Shown here: positions 13,333-13,419 of the stretch, in pieces | Numbering within the stretch: position 1 is the stretch's first letter | Layout: each line of letters starts with the position of its first letter | Source of the DNA: Pseudomonadota bacterium | GTDB lineage: Bacteria; Pseudomonadota; Alphaproteobacteria; Rhizobiales; Xanthobacteraceae | Length of the DNA stretch: 13,419 nucleotides | Assembly (NCBI GenBank): GCA_023386635.1 | Contig: JAEWJH010000130.1 | Coordinates: 1-13,419 of the forward strand | Direction: 5' to 3' | Notes under the pieces: model-generated | Database searches by the model: none | What the model was told of the DNA's origin: nothing | The model's input: only the letters and a program-made list of their open reading frames with translations | Translations under genes and position numbers: made by a program

Positions 13333-13419
13333 TCAGGCCGGTTCGGCCTGCTTGGTCTCGGCGAACACCGCGTCGATCTTGCTCTTGAGCGTCTGCGCGT
13401 TGAACGGCTTGACGATGTA
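13333..13419 (-). CDS. CheY-like response regulator receiver, C-terminal 28 codons only
   Basis: The minus strand reads in frame from the window edge: YIVKPFNAQTLKSKIDAVF and then nine more residues to a TGA at 13335-13333. The KPF motif with its conserved Lys, followed by an amphipathic final helix, is the end of a receiver domain, and the short tail after it shows a stand-alone CheY-type protein with no output domain. The N-terminal phosphoacceptor part is outside the window, so chemotaxis versus other signalling cannot be decided. The gene is convergent with the HAD hydrolase gene. Confidence 0.85.
   Translation of the reverse strand, partial: YIVKPFNAQTLKSKIDAVFAETKQAEPA
13334..13350. 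terminator. Hairpin across the end of the receiver gene
   Basis: CAGGCCG-gtt-CGGCCTG is a 7-bp perfect stem that covers the stop codon and last codons of the receiver gene and begins 5 nt after the HAD gene stop. It could serve both convergent genes, but no T-run flanks it on either strand. Confidence 0.3.

Noticed and set aside
1..13419. Defence island, prophage, secretion system or biosynthetic cluster.
   Set aside because: Every long gene belongs to a common housekeeping or stress family, and no mobility, toxin-antitoxin or nuclease genes were found.

Overview
The window is GC-rich, gene-dense chromosomal DNA of an alphaproteobacterium, most likely a Hyphomicrobiales (Rhizobiales) member close to Bradyrhizobium, Rhodopseudomonas or Afipia. 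The evidence is protein style (an MbfA-type ferritin/VIT1 iron exporter, a TipF-like EAL protein, rhizobial-type NUDIX and GT39 proteins) and intergenic palindromes of a type I associate with that group. No rRNA, tRNA, CRISPR array, transposase, integrase or phage gene is visible. It reads as core or housekeeping sequence, not an island.

Left part (1-2850, all plus strand): the 3' part of a hydroxypyruvate isomerase gene; an array of small hairpins (765-868); an msrA-msrB pair for methionine sulfoxide repair, in which MsrA carries a signal peptide and MsrB does not; then an uncharacterised C-terminally membrane-anchored protein whose Shine-Dalgarno sits inside a strong hairpin.

Middle (2851-7521): a minus-strand pair, mbfA (ferritin-like iron exporter) followed 14 nt later by a metallophosphoesterase; a divergent NUDIX hydrolase whose intergenic space holds two facing promoter candidates and a shared palindrome; a glutathionyl-hydroquinone reductase (Xi-class GST) on the minus strand; and a divergent GNAT acetyltransferase. 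MsrAB, MbfA and the hydroquinone reductase suit oxidative or iron stress, but they are not one operon.

Right part (7522-13419): a class III omega-amino acid:pyruvate-type transaminase; a convergent GT39-type membrane glycosyltransferase; a divergent membrane-anchored protein with a degenerate EAL domain (TipF-like architecture); a HAD class IIA hydrolase with a DxW motif I; and, convergent at the right edge, the last 28 codons of a CheY-like receiver gene.

The most striking structure lies between genes. All three convergent gaps longer than 100 bp (2851-3124, 5566-5851, 8956-9125) hold the same composite of palindromic modules (A-B-C, A-B-C, and an inverted A-B). No tandem or divergent gap holds it. 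I found no convincing new multi-gene system; the best leads are these composite repeats, the hairpin array with a compensatory base-pair change, the SD-masking hairpin, and the altered EAL catalytic loop.
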